Shown: piece by piece, positions 21,750 through 32,383 of the stretch
Position numbering within the stretch: the first letter of the stretch is position 1
Layout of the letters: each line of letters opens with the position of its first letter
NCBI GenBank assembly: GCA_030704615.1
Contig: CM060731.1
Span: forward strand, 22,194,001-22,258,000
Direction of reading: 5' to 3'
Origin: Takakia lepidozioides
Taxonomy: Eukaryota > Streptophyta > Takakiopsida > Takakiales > Takakiaceae
Length of the DNA: 64,000 nt
The notes under the pieces: model-generated
What the model saw: the letters and a program-made list of their open reading frames with translations, nothing else
What the model was told of the DNA's origin: nothing
The model's database searches: none
Made by a program: the position numbers and the translations under genes

Positions 21750-22700
21750 CCATATTGCCTTGGTTACAAGTTACAACTAATAATACCCTACCCCAATAGT
21801 CGGTTAGATAATTATTAATTCAAATTCAAAGTGCCCAAAAACAAATGCCTAACACGTTTTGGGAATTTTTCAGATATTGTCCTAATTGGTTGGAAAGTAT
21901 GGGACAAAAATACCGACAACCATGTTGCATTGGTTACAAGTAACAACTAATATCGGATCCATATATTCGGTTAGGCAATAACCAATTCAAATTCAAAGTC
22001 CAACGCCGCGTTTGGGGAATAAGTTTTCAAATTTATCCTAATTGCTTGGAAACTATGGGACAAAAATACCAATAACCATGTTGCATTGGTTACAAGTAAC
22101 AACTAAACCAACAGTCAGTAGCTCAGTCGGTAAGTGCACTGAGCGTCACCCAGATGATTCTATGTCAAAACCTGTTACGGGTGTGGTGCATTCTTCTCCC
22201 CCTTCCCTGCTCCCCCTTCCCTGGGCAGTGTCCCATCGGAAAGCCTTCAGGGCGACGTTACTGTGAAAGAGGTTATTTTCTATTCTCATTATCAAGGGGC
22301 CTGATTTGTGAGCTGTCGCTCCAAGGTTTCCCTTTGCAAAACAAAAACAACTAATATCGTATCCAATATATAACCGGTTAGGCAATATTAATTCAAATTC
22401 AAAGTGTCTAACGCATTTGGGGACTTTTTCAAAGTTTGTCCTAATTGCTTAGAAACTATGTACCCCAATTCATTCTGGGAGTTTCAGAAGGTCAGAAAAA
22501 CCGGACACTGTGGGAACAGCCAATCGCGTGCGAAATGCCGACAACCATGTTGCATTGGTTACGAGTTACAACTAATATCATATTTGGATAACCGGTTAGG
22601 CAATAATTAATTCCAATTCAAAGTGTCTAACGCGTTTTGGGAATTTTTCAAATTTTGTCCTAATTGCTTGGAAACTATTGGACAAAAGTGCCTATCTTCG
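21750..22700. repeat. Tandem repeat, about four units of 155-170 bp
   Basis: The unit reads roughly accatgttgcattggttac, caactaatatc, ggttaggcaataa, ttcaaattcaaagt, tttgggaatttttcaaat, cctaattgcttggaaactat, gggacaaaaataccgacaa. Copies begin near 21751, 21920, 22077 and 22547. The third copy is split by a SINE (22107-22345). The origin of the repeat is unknown. Confidence 0.8.
22107..22345 (+). mobile_element. tRNA-derived SINE candidate (239 bp)
   Basis: The insert is bracketed by a 9-bp duplication, aacaactaa (22098-22106 and 22346-22354). It interrupts one unit of a tandem repeat whose neighbouring units show the empty site. A perfect Pol III A box, tagctcagtcgg, lies at 22119-22130, and a weaker B-box-like tgtcaaaacct about 45 bases on. 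The 3' end is A-rich (caaaacaaaaa). The head is not a functional tRNA gene. Confidence 0.75.
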
Positions 22701-22715
22701 AATTCGAGTTCAAAC

Positions 22716-23730
22716 CAGTGTTGGATTGGTATCACAAAAACCCATATTTCCCAAAATTGGTATGGTTATGGTATTGGGGTAAGAGGCCGGGTAGGGTATA
22801 GGAGGGGTATCAATAACCTAAATTTGTGGATGTATAGCAGTAGGGTATCAATATTTGTTTTTTTCCACTCATATGGGGAATATTTGCCCGAGCAGGTATA
22901 TGAAATATTCAATATATTCAGCAAAATATTCAATAACCTAAGAAAACATTGACCTTCACAGGATCACAATTACAACACAATGCACTCTTTTATCTTCTAC
23001 TTTCACTCTTTCTCTTTTAGATGCATACCCCATAGTTCATAGATCACTCTTCAGTAGCCTCCTTGGCTGTTCACTGTTCGCCTCTTCCCTGGACTCACTC
23101 AGTGTCCAGGGTCATGTGTTGGGCAGATGCCCGTTTCTAGATTGTTCGCATTCTTGGTTCTTGTTCATCATTATGTTATAGTTTTCCGGGTTATCCGTCA
23201 CCATCTGTCGTGAGTTTGGGCCTTATGGCGGTCTTTAGGCCTACAAGGGTTTTCATTTTTCCCCCTTCAATAATCTTAATAAAATTTCGCATGGGCTACC
23301 TCACCTTTTCGCAAAAAAGAAATAAAATGCACACACACTATACCAGAGTGGAGCTCACACACATTGCACATTAAGTATCAAAAATATACGTACAGGTCTA
23401 CACTAGCTTCAGCTGGCATCATATATATATATATATATATAAGATGCCATAAATGTCATAAATGCCCATGATTTCCCTTGCCCTAACTCCACACATACGC
23501 CTACTATGCCGTTTAGAGGCTCACATACTAGTATCAATAGCGATCTTGTGCATCGCAATACCCGACAGGCATGGTATACACCGTAGTATGGAACGTTGAG
23601 GTATGTATTGCCCCTAGTATGGTATTGCCGGGGTATTGGCCACCCTACCTACCAGCCGGGTATAGTCTTACCTACCCGGTTGATATCAGTATTGATACCC
23701 GGGTTGGACCTATATACCGGTCCAACATTG
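22716..23730. mobile_element. hAT-type non-autonomous element B (1015 bp)
   Basis: It is flanked by the 8-bp repeat GTTCAAAC (22708-22715 and 23731-23738), which fits nTnnnnAn. The ends are cagtgttggattggtatc and, in reverse complement, caatgttggaccggtata. Subterminal zones carry many ggtatc, gggtatcaata and ccgggta words, shared with the larger element at 52149-56511. An (at)n microsatellite lies near 23421-23440. No transposase is coded. It looks like a short relative of the 4.36-kb element. Confidence 0.85.
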
Positions 23731-23738
23731 GTTCAAAC

Positions 23739-24303
23739 CTTTCCAATGTTGTTTGTAATAAGACGAAAATTTCATTGACATATGCAAGTGGAACAATCGT
23801 TCTACAAATCCCAATTTATCTACAAGAGTTTGATGTAACTTCCAAAAGGCCTTGCATGGACTCAATCCTCATCCCTAATCATCATGATCTCTCCATCTAC
23901 CTCATCCATCATATTGAGATCAAGGATTTTCTCATCTTCTATGTGCATATTTCCAAGATGAGAGGAGAATCAGGCTGGTGTCATTTTTCGTTTTGGAGAA
24001 GTCCGCACCCTAACATTTTATCATTACAAATAGAGTGGCAAAGCTCAAGCTCAAAATATATTTAAACTAAGGATTGTGGGTAACTTGGATGCATCATTTA
24101 GATGGAGTGAGATCGGGCAATCACCGTCAAAGGGCTGTCCTCCTTTTCACCTGAAGAACCTTCACGTGTCTTGCTGCTCGAAGTCTTTTTCTTCCTACAA
24201 TAATGTAAAACTGATTTCGCAACCACATATATATCTTTAGGCTGTCACCTATAGGTGATACTACCAAAGCTAAATGTCGCAAGGGTATCATGATTCAAGG
24301 AGA
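23739..24303. other. No recognisable gene
   Basis: AT-rich sequence without coding similarity lies between element B and the terminal LTR sequence of G2. Confidence 0.4.
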
Positions 24304-24495
24304 CGTCGTGCACCTAAGCATCGTGCCACAACATACATCGTTGTCCATCACATATTCTAAGCATACAATCCTAGAAAGCTATGCCACAATGATAAGAGAT
24401 GAGAAATGAGAGACACTTGAACTAAATCCAAGTGTTAAATACAAATAACTAGTTTTATTCTAGTTAGTTTCACACTATGTTTATTTAGCTTGACA
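24304..24495 (-). repeat. G2 3' LTR (internally deleted)
   Basis: On minus it starts TGTCAAGCTAAATAAACATAG, jumps from ttcaagtg to tctctcatttctc, reaches cttatca (24390) and continues with a ttgtggca...cacgacg block to 24304. Compared with the 40253-40607 copy it lacks roughly 250 bases. The purine tract agctaggggggcga lies on minus near 24590, before the LTR. Confidence 0.65.
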
Positions 24496-24864
24496 GCTGT
24501 CGTGCGCATACATATCGCTACACAACTACATCGCTGTCCAAACCACACCATACATATATGCACAATAAAGTAGTCTGCCACAATCGCCCCCCTAGCTGGT
24601 GGATAGGTCCCTCTAACTCCAGATAGCTACAAGATGTAATAGCCACAGCCGTACTAAGTCCTCTATCACTGTCCCTGTTGTACTCAAACTCTGTAGACCA
24701 AGAGGCCGGGTACAAGAGTAGCCCCATCGTTAGTCGTCGTCTTGCAATCTGTGAACTTGAGCCAGAATCTCGTGTGTTCAAGGTCTCCTAGTAGCTTGGC
24801 CTTGCATTTATTGTTAGTCTCCCATGGTTGTATCCACTCCCACTATCCAATGCAATGTGGACAT

Positions 24865-25254
24865 TGTTAGAAGTCAGCTCAGATTTAGTTAGCTAGGGTT
24901 CTGTTAGGGTTTTTTGACGGCTAGGGATAGTTCTACCAGAAGGTTCCAGCCACCAGAAGTTTCTAGAGAACTCATGTAGGATTTAAGAGAAAGGCTGAGG
25001 CAATGCCCAACACTTCTTCTAGCATTTTGGATGTGCTATCCTAGTAGATTGCAGAGAGAGGAGGAGGAGAAGTCCAGCATCTACTTTTGTAAGTTCTTTT
25101 CTTTTGCAGTAAGGAGCATTCTTGTTAGGACTGACACTTCTTGTTAGTACTAACTCTTTGGTTGGTTTAGGCTGTCAGTTTTTGTACTGCTGCTTGTGCT
25201 AGAAGCTATCTGTCAATATCACTAGGAGGTAGAGGACAGGTCTAGTTTCCAACA
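24865..25254 (+). repeat. Copia 5' LTR
   Basis: 390 bp, tgttagaag to ttccaaca, virtually identical to 29006-29395. No canonical initiator-Met primer site (tggtatcagag) follows. The next bases are ggttatgggccca, which overlap the first codons. Confidence 0.95.
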
Positions 25255-25258
25255 GGTT

Positions 25259-26728
25259 ATGGGCCCACAAGACGTTACAACTACTTGGACAGTTGAGCCA
25301 CTGGATGGCAACAACTATAAGAGTTGGATCTACACGATGCAGCTCCTACTCTCTTCAAAGAGCCTATGGTCAATAGTGGCTAAAAAGCCTTCAGAGGATA
25401 ACCTGAAGGAGGAGAGATGGATCCAAAAGAATGAGCTTGCAATGGCAGCTCTAGTCACAAACATGAGATCAAAGCTGGTAGTTTTGGTAAGGAATCTTAC
25501 AACTGCTCATGAGGTCTGGCAGACCTTAAGTGAGGTGTATGAGGCAGATGCGATGGGGAAAGCATATGTCCTATGGAAACAGCTCATGGACTTGAGAATG
25601 AGAGAAGGTGAGAGTGTAGCCATTCACATTGCCACTGTTAAAGCCATGTGTCTGGAGATAATTGATGCGGGAGAACCCATGACTGAATCACTTCAGATCA
25701 TGACCTTGTTTGGCACCTTGCCAAAGAGTTATGACATGGTGGAAACCGCATTGGCTACTCATGGTAAGAGTAGACTGAGTTGGAAGTATGTCACTTCACA
25801 ACTCATCATGGAAGAAAGCAAGCTGACTAGGGGTAGCTCAAGTATGGACAATGCCCTGACGGCTACTTCCATCAAGAAAGATGGAGCATGTTTCCGATGC
25901 GGCAAATTTGGGCATTTCCAGAAGGACTGCAAGGTGAAGATTGACAAGCCCAAGAAGGACAAGTGGAGACCAAGGAAAGGGAAGTCTGTACATGCACATG
26001 TCGCTGACATGGGCAACGACAGTGAAGTTCACCTGTTTATGGCAGATGCAGCTTACAGTCGTGATGAAGACTACCTGCTGACTACTGAAGGAGAACACTG
26101 TGGAGATGAGTGGTATTTGGACTCTGGAGCTACTAACCACATGTGTGGGAGGAAGGAGTTGTTTCACAACTTGAAACCCATTCAGCCTAGGAGCGTAAAG
26201 ATGGGCAACAAGACGTTTTCTGTAAGTACGATGATGGGAGAAATCCCTGTCAACTTTATCAGAAAAGAGAGTAAGGTTACCCGTTGTACCCTTCAGAATG
26301 TCCTATATGTGCCAGACTTGGCAAAGAATCTGATCTCTGTTAGTACCTTGGATGAGCTTGGGTATGATGTCATTTTCAAAAACAATGCTTGCAGCATCCA
26401 GAAGGGCAACGAGGAACTCTGCTATGGAGTGAAGGAGCAGAGACTCTACAAGCTTTTGAGTACATCTGGAACTCAGGAGGAGGCCAATGTTGGGGACACA
26501 ATGGACACTGCACCATTGTGGCATAGAAGGTTGGGTCACTTGGGGACACAAGCGATCAAGGATCTTCAAAAGTTGGCGTTGGGATTGAATGTGGACTGGT
26601 CACATGAGCTACAGTTCTGTGAAGGATGTGCTAAAGGGAAACAGCACAAGTCATCAATGCCCAAGGAATCTGCCACAAGAGCCAAGGAGAGGCTGGAGTT
26701 GATACACACAGATGTGTGTGGCCCATGA
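25259..26728 (+). CDS. Copia gag-protease-integrase N-terminus
   Basis: This 489-codon frame starts MGPQDVTTTWTVEPLDGNNY, a Copia gag start (UBN2/DUF4219-like region). It contains the zinc knuckle CFRCGKFGHFQKDC, the protease core WYLDSGATNHMC and the integrase HHCC region (HRRLGHLG to CEGCAKGKQH). It breaks off at HTDVCGP just before the integrase core. The next frame (26716 on) continues exactly there, so one base appears lost in ggcccatgaag near 26723-26727. Otherwise it is normal for a single Copia polyprotein. Confidence 0.95.
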   Translation: MGPQDVTTTWTVEPLDGNNYKSWIYTMQLLLSSKSLWSIVAKKPSEDNLKEERWIQKNELAMAALVTNMRSKLVVLVRNLTTAHEVWQTLSEVYEADAMGKAYVLWKQLMDLRMREGESVAIHIATVKAMCLEIIDAGEPMTESLQIMTLFGTLPKSYDMVETALATHGKSRLSWKYVTSQLIMEESKLTRGSSSMDNALTATSIKKDGACFRCGKFGHFQKDCKVKIDKPKKDKWRPRKGKSVHAHVADMGNDSEVHLFMADAAYSRDEDYLLTTEGEHCGDEWYLDSGATNHMCGRKELFHNLKPIQPRSVKMGNKTFSVSTMMGEIPVNFIRKESKVTRCTLQNVLYVPDLAKNLISVSTLDELGYDVIFKNNACSIQKGNEELCYGVKEQRLYKLLSTSGTQEEANVGDTMDTAPLWHRRLGHLGTQAIKDLQKLALGLNVDWSHELQFCEGCAKGKQHKSSMPKESATRAKERLELIHTDVCGP

Positions 26729-28998
26729 AGACAACATCACTGGGAGGATCTAGGTACTTTGTCACCTTCACTGATGACATGAGTAGAAAGACTTTCTTAT
26801 ATCCCTTGAGAGAGAAAGGTCAAGTGCTGCAGGTCTTTAAGCAATTTGTGCATGAAGTAGAAAACCAGCTGGACCTCAAAGTCAAGGTTCTGAGGAGCGA
26901 TGGTGGGGGAGAATTCCTAAATCAGGAATTCAAAAACTATCTTGCTGAGAAAGGCATAAAGAGCCAAGTAACAGCGAGGGACAGTCCAGCCCAGAATGGA
27001 GTGGCAGAGAGATTAAACAGAACACTGGTTGAGAAGGCTAGATGTATGCTACAGACCTCAGGCCTTGGACCAGAGTTTTGGGGAGAGGCGATCAGCACTG
27101 CCACCTATCTGAAAAATTTGAGTCCCACGCGAGCTTTGAAAGACATGATTCCAGAGGAGGCGTGGAGTGGGAAGAAGCCAAACCTGAAGCATCTAAGAGT
27201 TTTTGGTTGTGCTGCTTATGCATTGATACCTGACGGGCAAAGGAGCAAGTTGGATGCCAAGTCAGAAAGATGTATCTTCATTGGGTATGATCTGGGATGC
27301 AAGGGGTACAAGGTCTACAATCCTAGAACCAAGAGGTCAATCAGGAGTAGAGATGTCCTGTTTGATGAGGATAATTTTGGGAAGGAGACAAAGCCCAAGG
27401 ACCTGTCCGTTCCTGTGATAATCCCTGATGTGGGAGAAAAAAAAGAGGAACAACCAGTAGTAAAGGTTTACACTCGAAGGGAGAAGGTGGCGAAGAAACC
27501 AGAAGAGGATGAAGATTCTGAAGATCGGGATCCTATTGACAAGGATGGGGGGCCTAGAAGGTCAGGAAGGATCAGCAACCCCCCAGAAAGGTTTGGAGCT
27601 AATGTGGCAGAAGGACTGACTGGTCTGACTATGGATAACATAGGGCAGATGGAAAGTTGTTTCCATGCCCTTGATGATGCAGAGGAGCCAGCCACCCTCA
27701 ATGACGCTTTGGCAAGGGATGATGCCAATGAGTGGGAGGGAGCTGTACTAGAGGAGATGAAATCTCTAAAAGAAAACCAGACTTGGGAGCTGGTAACACT
27801 GCCTGGTGGTAGAAAGGCGGTAGATTGCAAGTGGGTTTTCAAAGTGAAAAGAGGACCCAACAATGAGATAGTGAAGTACAAGGCCAGACTTGTGGCCAGA
27901 GGCTTCACACAGACTGCAGGGCTTGACTACAATGAAACTTTTGCCCCAGTGGCAAAGTTCACCTCCATCCGATGTTTACTGGCATTGGCAGCGAAGCATG
28001 ACTGGGAGATAGAACACATGGACGTGAAGACTGCATTCTTGAATGGGGATCTCCAGGAGGAGATCTACATGAAACAACCAGAAGGCTTCCAAGAAGGTGA
28101 TAAGGTGTGTCGGCTCAAGAAATCGTTATATGGACTCAAACAGGCATCGAGGACATGGTATGAGAAGATCAATAGCTACTTGACAGGCCAAGGTTTTGTA
28201 AGGAGTACAGCTGATCAGAGCATTTACTACATGACATCAGGTGTCATGATAATAGCACTCTATGTGGATGACCTGCTACTGATCAGCGACAACAAGGATA
28301 CCATGCGCAGGCAGAAGCATGATTTGAGTGAAACCTTTGAGATGGTTGATCTTGGAGCCGTTAACTACCTACTTGGAATTCAGATTCTGAGGGACAGGAA
28401 GGCGAGAACTATAAAGTTGAGCCAAGAGAGGTATGTCAGGAATGTTGTTGCGAAGTTTGGTATGCAGGACTGCAAACCAGCACCAACACCATTGGAAACC
28501 GGCTGCAAGCTGAGTAAGGAAATGGAGCCAAAATCTCCAAGTGAGATTGAGGAAATGGCTAAGGTTCCATATCAGCAAGCCATATCTGCCTACTGCTTGG
28601 TAATGAGTGGAGGTGCTGTGAGCTGGAGCAGCAAAAGACAGCAGACCACTGCTCTATCCTCGACTGAGTCAGAGTATATGGCTCTGACTCATGCAGCTAA
28701 AGAAGCCATTTGGATTCGAAGGCTTCTTGGTGAACTTGGCTTCAGTCAAGAACAGCCAACGAAAGTGCATGCTGATAACAGGAGCAGCATTGAGCTGAGC
28801 AAGAATCCTGTTCATCACGCCCGGACCAAGCACATAGATATCAAACATCATTTCATTAGAGAAATGATTGGTTTGGAGATTGAGTTGGTTTACTGTAGGA
28901 CTGAGGACATGGCAGCTGATGCACTCACAAAGGCTCTATCCAAAGAAAAGCATTCTAGATGCATGGAACTGATTGGGTTAAGCCTCAATCCTCGCTGA
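26716..28998 (+). CDS. Copia integrase-RT-RNase H, with in-frame deletion
   Basis: The 760-codon frame continues the polyprotein. The integrase core has YFVTFTDD, LRSDGGGEF and QNGVAERLNRTL (catalytic Asp, Asp, Glu). The RT has LVARGFTQTAGLDYNETFAPV, DVKTAFLNGDLQEEIYMKQP and the active-site YVDDLLLI. After KVPYQQAI the frame jumps directly to the RNase H part MSGGAVSWSSKRQ. About 90 residues normally present, including the RT tail and the first RNase H Asp, are missing without loss of frame (near 28587). The end TKHIDIKHHFIREM is normal. This copy cannot be autonomous. Confidence 0.95.
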   Translation: MWPMKTTSLGGSRYFVTFTDDMSRKTFLYPLREKGQVLQVFKQFVHEVENQLDLKVKVLRSDGGGEFLNQEFKNYLAEKGIKSQVTARDSPAQNGVAERLNRTLVEKARCMLQTSGLGPEFWGEAISTATYLKNLSPTRALKDMIPEEAWSGKKPNLKHLRVFGCAAYALIPDGQRSKLDAKSERCIFIGYDLGCKGYKVYNPRTKRSIRSRDVLFDEDNFGKETKPKDLSVPVIIPDVGEKKEEQPVVKVYTRREKVAKKPEEDEDSEDRDPIDKDGGPRRSGRISNPPERFGANVAEGLTGLTMDNIGQMESCFHALDDAEEPATLNDALARDDANEWEGAVLEEMKSLKENQTWELVTLPGGRKAVDCKWVFKVKRGPNNEIVKYKARLVARGFTQTAGLDYNETFAPVAKFTSIRCLLALAAKHDWEIEHMDVKTAFLNGDLQEEIYMKQPEGFQEGDKVCRLKKSLYGLKQASRTWYEKINSYLTGQGFVRSTADQSIYYMTSGVMIIALYVDDLLLISDNKDTMRRQKHDLSETFEMVDLGAVNYLLGIQILRDRKARTIKLSQERYVRNVVAKFGMQDCKPAPTPLETGCKLSKEMEPKSPSEIEEMAKVPYQQAISAYCLVMSGGAVSWSSKRQQTTALSSTESEYMALTHAAKEAIWIRRLLGELGFSQEQPTKVHADNRSSIELSKNPVHHARTKHIDIKHHFIREMIGLEIELVYCRTEDMAADALTKALSKEKHSRCMELIGLSLNPR

Positions 28999-29005
28999 GT
29001 GGGAG

Positions 29006-29395
29006 TGTTAGAAGTCAGCTCAGATTTAGTTAGCTAGGGTTCTGTTAGGGTTTTTTGACGGCTAGGGATAGTTCTACCAGAAGGTTCCAGCCACCAGAAG
29101 TTTCTAGAGAACTCATGTAGGATTTAAGAGAAAGGCTGAGGCAATGCCCAGCACTTCTTCTAGCATTTTGGATGTGCTATCCTAGTAGATTGCAGAGAGA
29201 GGAGGAGGAGAAGTCCAGCATCTACTTTTGTAAGTTCTTTTCTTTTGCAGTAAGGAGCATTCTTGTTAGGACTGACACTTCTTGTTAGTACTAACTCTTT
29301 GGTTGGTTTAGGCTGTCAGTTTTTGTACTGCTGCTTGTGCTAGAAGCTATCTGTCAATATCACTAGGAGGTAGAGGACAGGTCTAGTTTCCAACA
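29006..29395 (+). repeat. Copia 3' LTR
   Basis: 390 bp, preceded by the purine tract gagtgggag and followed by the target duplication gacat at 29396-29400. Confidence 0.95.
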
Positions 29396-29400
29396 GACAT

Positions 29401-31946
29401 AACCAATCATCCGGAACCATCTCAAGAAGTGGAGTCAAGCATCCCATATGCCAACCTCTAGAGCATCGATCACACACCAGCATGGTGGCTGCCCCTCTAG
29501 CAGACCCACACAACATGCACCTCAAACTTGCAGATACCACTGCCAGGTTTGGGTCAATCGTGCCATCGACATTCGGAAGGTGACATGGCGCACAATTACG
29601 CACATGGTCCTTCCAAGTTATGCCATCCCGACCCTCCAAGACCAAGACGCCTGAGGGTAAGACCTCTCGAACCCTCAAAATAACACGTCCTGCAGTCACA
29701 TCCAAGGTCGTAGGAGCAGTTTGCTGCAGATAGACGTAGTCACTAGGGTTGAATCTCCGAGCCCCAGGACGATAGCCCCCACCACGTATGGTAGCATACC
29801 TCAACGTATCACGGTGTTGTGCAATGGCAAGGTTCTTGAAAGCCATGGGCATGACTTTCTTGAACAACTCTGCACGCTGCTCACATGCACGTCCCCACAC
29901 GTCCGGATCGTCAAGATTAAGAACTGTAGCAGCTTCTCTGCGAATGGATGTAGGCAAATCCGGCTCTCGGCCAAAGAGAAGAAAGTATGGTGAGAAGGAG
30001 GCAAGTGATGCTTGCTTGCTGAACCTGTAGCCCATGGCTAACCAGGGTAACTGAAGGTCCCAATCTCCTAGGTGTCCATTCTGCAAGCCATACTTGCGCA
30101 AACCCCTCTTTACTGTCTGAACCACTCTCTCTGCGGAGCCATCGGCCTCAGGATGATCCCGAGAAGTGGTGCGGTGGTCTATCAAGGCCTTATCACACAA
30201 AGCCTGAAACTCCCCCAAGAACTCTCTCCCTTGGTCCGTGAGTACCTCAGCTGGAGCACCGAATTGGCTAAGCACACAATCCAAGAATGCATACGCAACT
30301 CCCTCACTAGCCTTATCAGGCAATGGAACCAACTCAATCCACTTGGAGAAGTGCTCGACCATCACCAACACGTACTTGTTGTGGCGCATGGTCAGTGGCA
30401 ACGGCCCTGCGAAGTCAAGACTCCACCTGTAGCCCAATCCCATGATCGGAAGAGGGTGCAATTGTGGAGTAGGGGCATTGAATGAAGCACGCACCCTGTC
30501 ACACACCATGCACCTAGCTACAAATTGTTGCACCTCTGTGTGCATACCACGCCACCAATACTGCCCCTGCAGTAGGCTATGAGTGCGTCGCACTCCAAAA
30601 TGCCCCAACTCCTCGTGGGCATGCCGCACTAACCGTGCCCGCTGTGTTGGGTGAGGCACAATCCTCACTCGACCATCCTCCCACACTCGGAGTAGGTGTG
30701 TCCCCTCCCACTTGAACCTCTTGGCTCGTTGTAGGATCCGATCCCTCTCCTTGGCAGTCACAGTGGCTGCAGTGTCTCCAGTGCGGAGGTAGTCCAACAC
30801 AACTGAATCCTCATGTATATCTTTGGCGCCACCTTGCTCATTGCTGGCCTCAGGGTCCTCAGACACTTGACCTACAGTCATCCCTGTTGCAGGTCCAACT
30901 TGGCCTTCCGCTGCCAAGATACACAGAAATGCAGATGCATGCCATCCGGGCACCATCTCCTCGTCCGTCTCACCATGCCACCGAGCTCCAGTGTCATCCT
31001 GTTGGCTCGTGCATGGATTGCGACTCAACCCATCTGCATTGCGATTGACCACACTCGGTCGATGCACAACATGAAAGTCATATTCTTGAAGGATGAGTGC
31101 CCACCGTGCAAGCTTCCCCGTAAGCTTGTCTGACTCCATCAACCACTTGAGTGGTTCGTGATCCGTGACAAGGGTGAAGAGATTGCCGTATAGATAGCAC
31201 CTGAAGTGTGCCACGGCCCACACTGCAGCTAAGCATTCTCCCTCATATGAGCTATACTTAGACTCTGCAACGTTGTTTGAACGGCTAGCATAAGCCACTA
31301 CAAACTCTCTTCCCTCATCATCCACCTGTGTGAGCACCGCTCCAAGCCCCAGCATGCTCCAATCTGTATGCAGCTGAAAAAGACGCCCCATAATAGGCCG
31401 TCTCAAGATGGGCGCCGAGGTCAACCTCGCCTTGAGCTCTTGAAAAGCTTGTTCTTGCTCATCTTCCCACTGCCACTCCTGGTCCACCTTGGTCAGCTTG
31501 GTTAGAGCCTTTGCAATGGCACTAAATCCCTTAACAAACCGTCTATAATAGTTTGCTAACCCCATGAAAGCTCGAACTCGGCTCACATCCGTGGGGCGTG
31601 GAACCTGTGCAATGGACTCTACCTTAGTCTGCTGTACCCCCAATCCTCCAGGATATATCATGTGACCCAGATACTCAATCTGGTTGTGGAAAAACTTGCA
31701 CTTTCCCGGATGTAACTTCAATCCGTGCGCCCTCAAGCGCTCAAATACCCCCTGAAGGTGTCTCTCATGCTCCTCCACCGTAGCACTAAAGATGATGATG
31801 TCATCTATGTAGCACCGAGCAAACTCCACCCCTGCTAGAATCATGTCCATGACTCTTTGAAACTCAGCAGGAGCGTTTTTAAGCCCAAATGGTAAGAACC
31901 GCCACTGGTATAGGAAATCCTTCCCGTGCTCATTGATCCCCACAAT
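29401..31946 (-). CDS. G2 RT C-half, RNase H, integrase and PHD finger
   Basis: One long minus frame (about 850 residues) holds the RT catalytic CYIDDIIIF, RNase H (LHTDWSMLGLGAVLTQ, YEGECLAAVWAV) and the integrase HHCC finger (HFGVRRTH to CMVCDR). The integrase core follows with GYRWSLDFAGPLPL, LTDQGREFLGEF and HPEADGSAERVVQ (Asp, Asp, Glu). Then comes the integrase C-domain (RRFNPSDYVYLQ), directly fused to a PHD finger (LRCMLCG, LVCDRCSRGWHMGC). The last PHD cysteines lie beyond the Copia insertion, at 24840-24859. Upstream, one frameshift near 31947 separates this from the RT N-half. A PHD finger in the place where chromoviruses carry a chromodomain is the notable feature. Confidence 0.92.
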
Positions 31947-31949
31947 GCC

Positions 31950-32383
31950 GTCTTTTGCTTATCCGCCTCCTTGATCGGCAACTGGTGATATCCGGATCGT
32001 AAATCCAACGTGCTAAAGACCTTGGCATGCCCAATGGCATTAAAGATCTCCTCTGGTGTCGGCATAGCATACCTATCGGACTTGGTCTGACGATTTACAG
32101 GCCGGTAATCACCGCACATACGTCTCTCCGTCCAATTGGCAAAGACATCCTTCTTGGCTGGCATCAATGTGGCTGAAGCATACTCTCCCCCAGATAGCTC
32201 CACCAAACCAGCCTCCCAAAGGTCATGAGTTCTCATCTGAATCAAGGACCTCTCCATGTCACTGTATCTATAGGGTCTCCGAAAGATTGGCGTGTCAGTA
32301 GCCAATTCAATGCGAATCTCTTGACCCTTCAGTGCTCCTAAGTCCTTCAAACTGAAGGCAAAGCAGTTCCTGTAAGCCCTCAA
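31950..32383 (-). CDS. G2 reverse transcriptase N-half
   Basis: The translation has RMCGDYRPVNRQTKSDRY and [19 protein letters not shown], the fingers/palm start of a Gypsy RT. It joins to the C-half frame after a single-base break in the GINEHGKDFLYQWRF region. The closest relative in this window is G1, 10923 onward. Start 32383 is an in-frame ATG, but in the intact element this is internal to the polyprotein. Confidence 0.9.

Larger units (their letters stand above)
24865..29395 (+). mobile_element. Ty1-Copia retrotransposon, young, nested in G2
   Basis: Two 390-bp LTRs, at 24865-25254 and 29006-29395, begin tgttagaag and end ttccaaca. They differ at only one base that I noticed (cccaacac against cccagcac). 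A 5-bp duplication, gacat (24860-24864 and 29396-29400), flanks the element. Removing it restores the G2 PHD finger reading WLCPHCIG. The purine tract gagtgggag precedes the 3' LTR. The gag-pol start ATG (25259) lies only four bases after the 5' LTR. Near-identical LTRs mean recent insertion. Confidence 0.95.

Noticed and set aside
22107-22190. Functional tRNA gene from the A box tagctcagtcgg
   Set aside because: No cloverleaf can be drawn and the B box is degenerate. The target duplication and A-rich end fit a SINE better.
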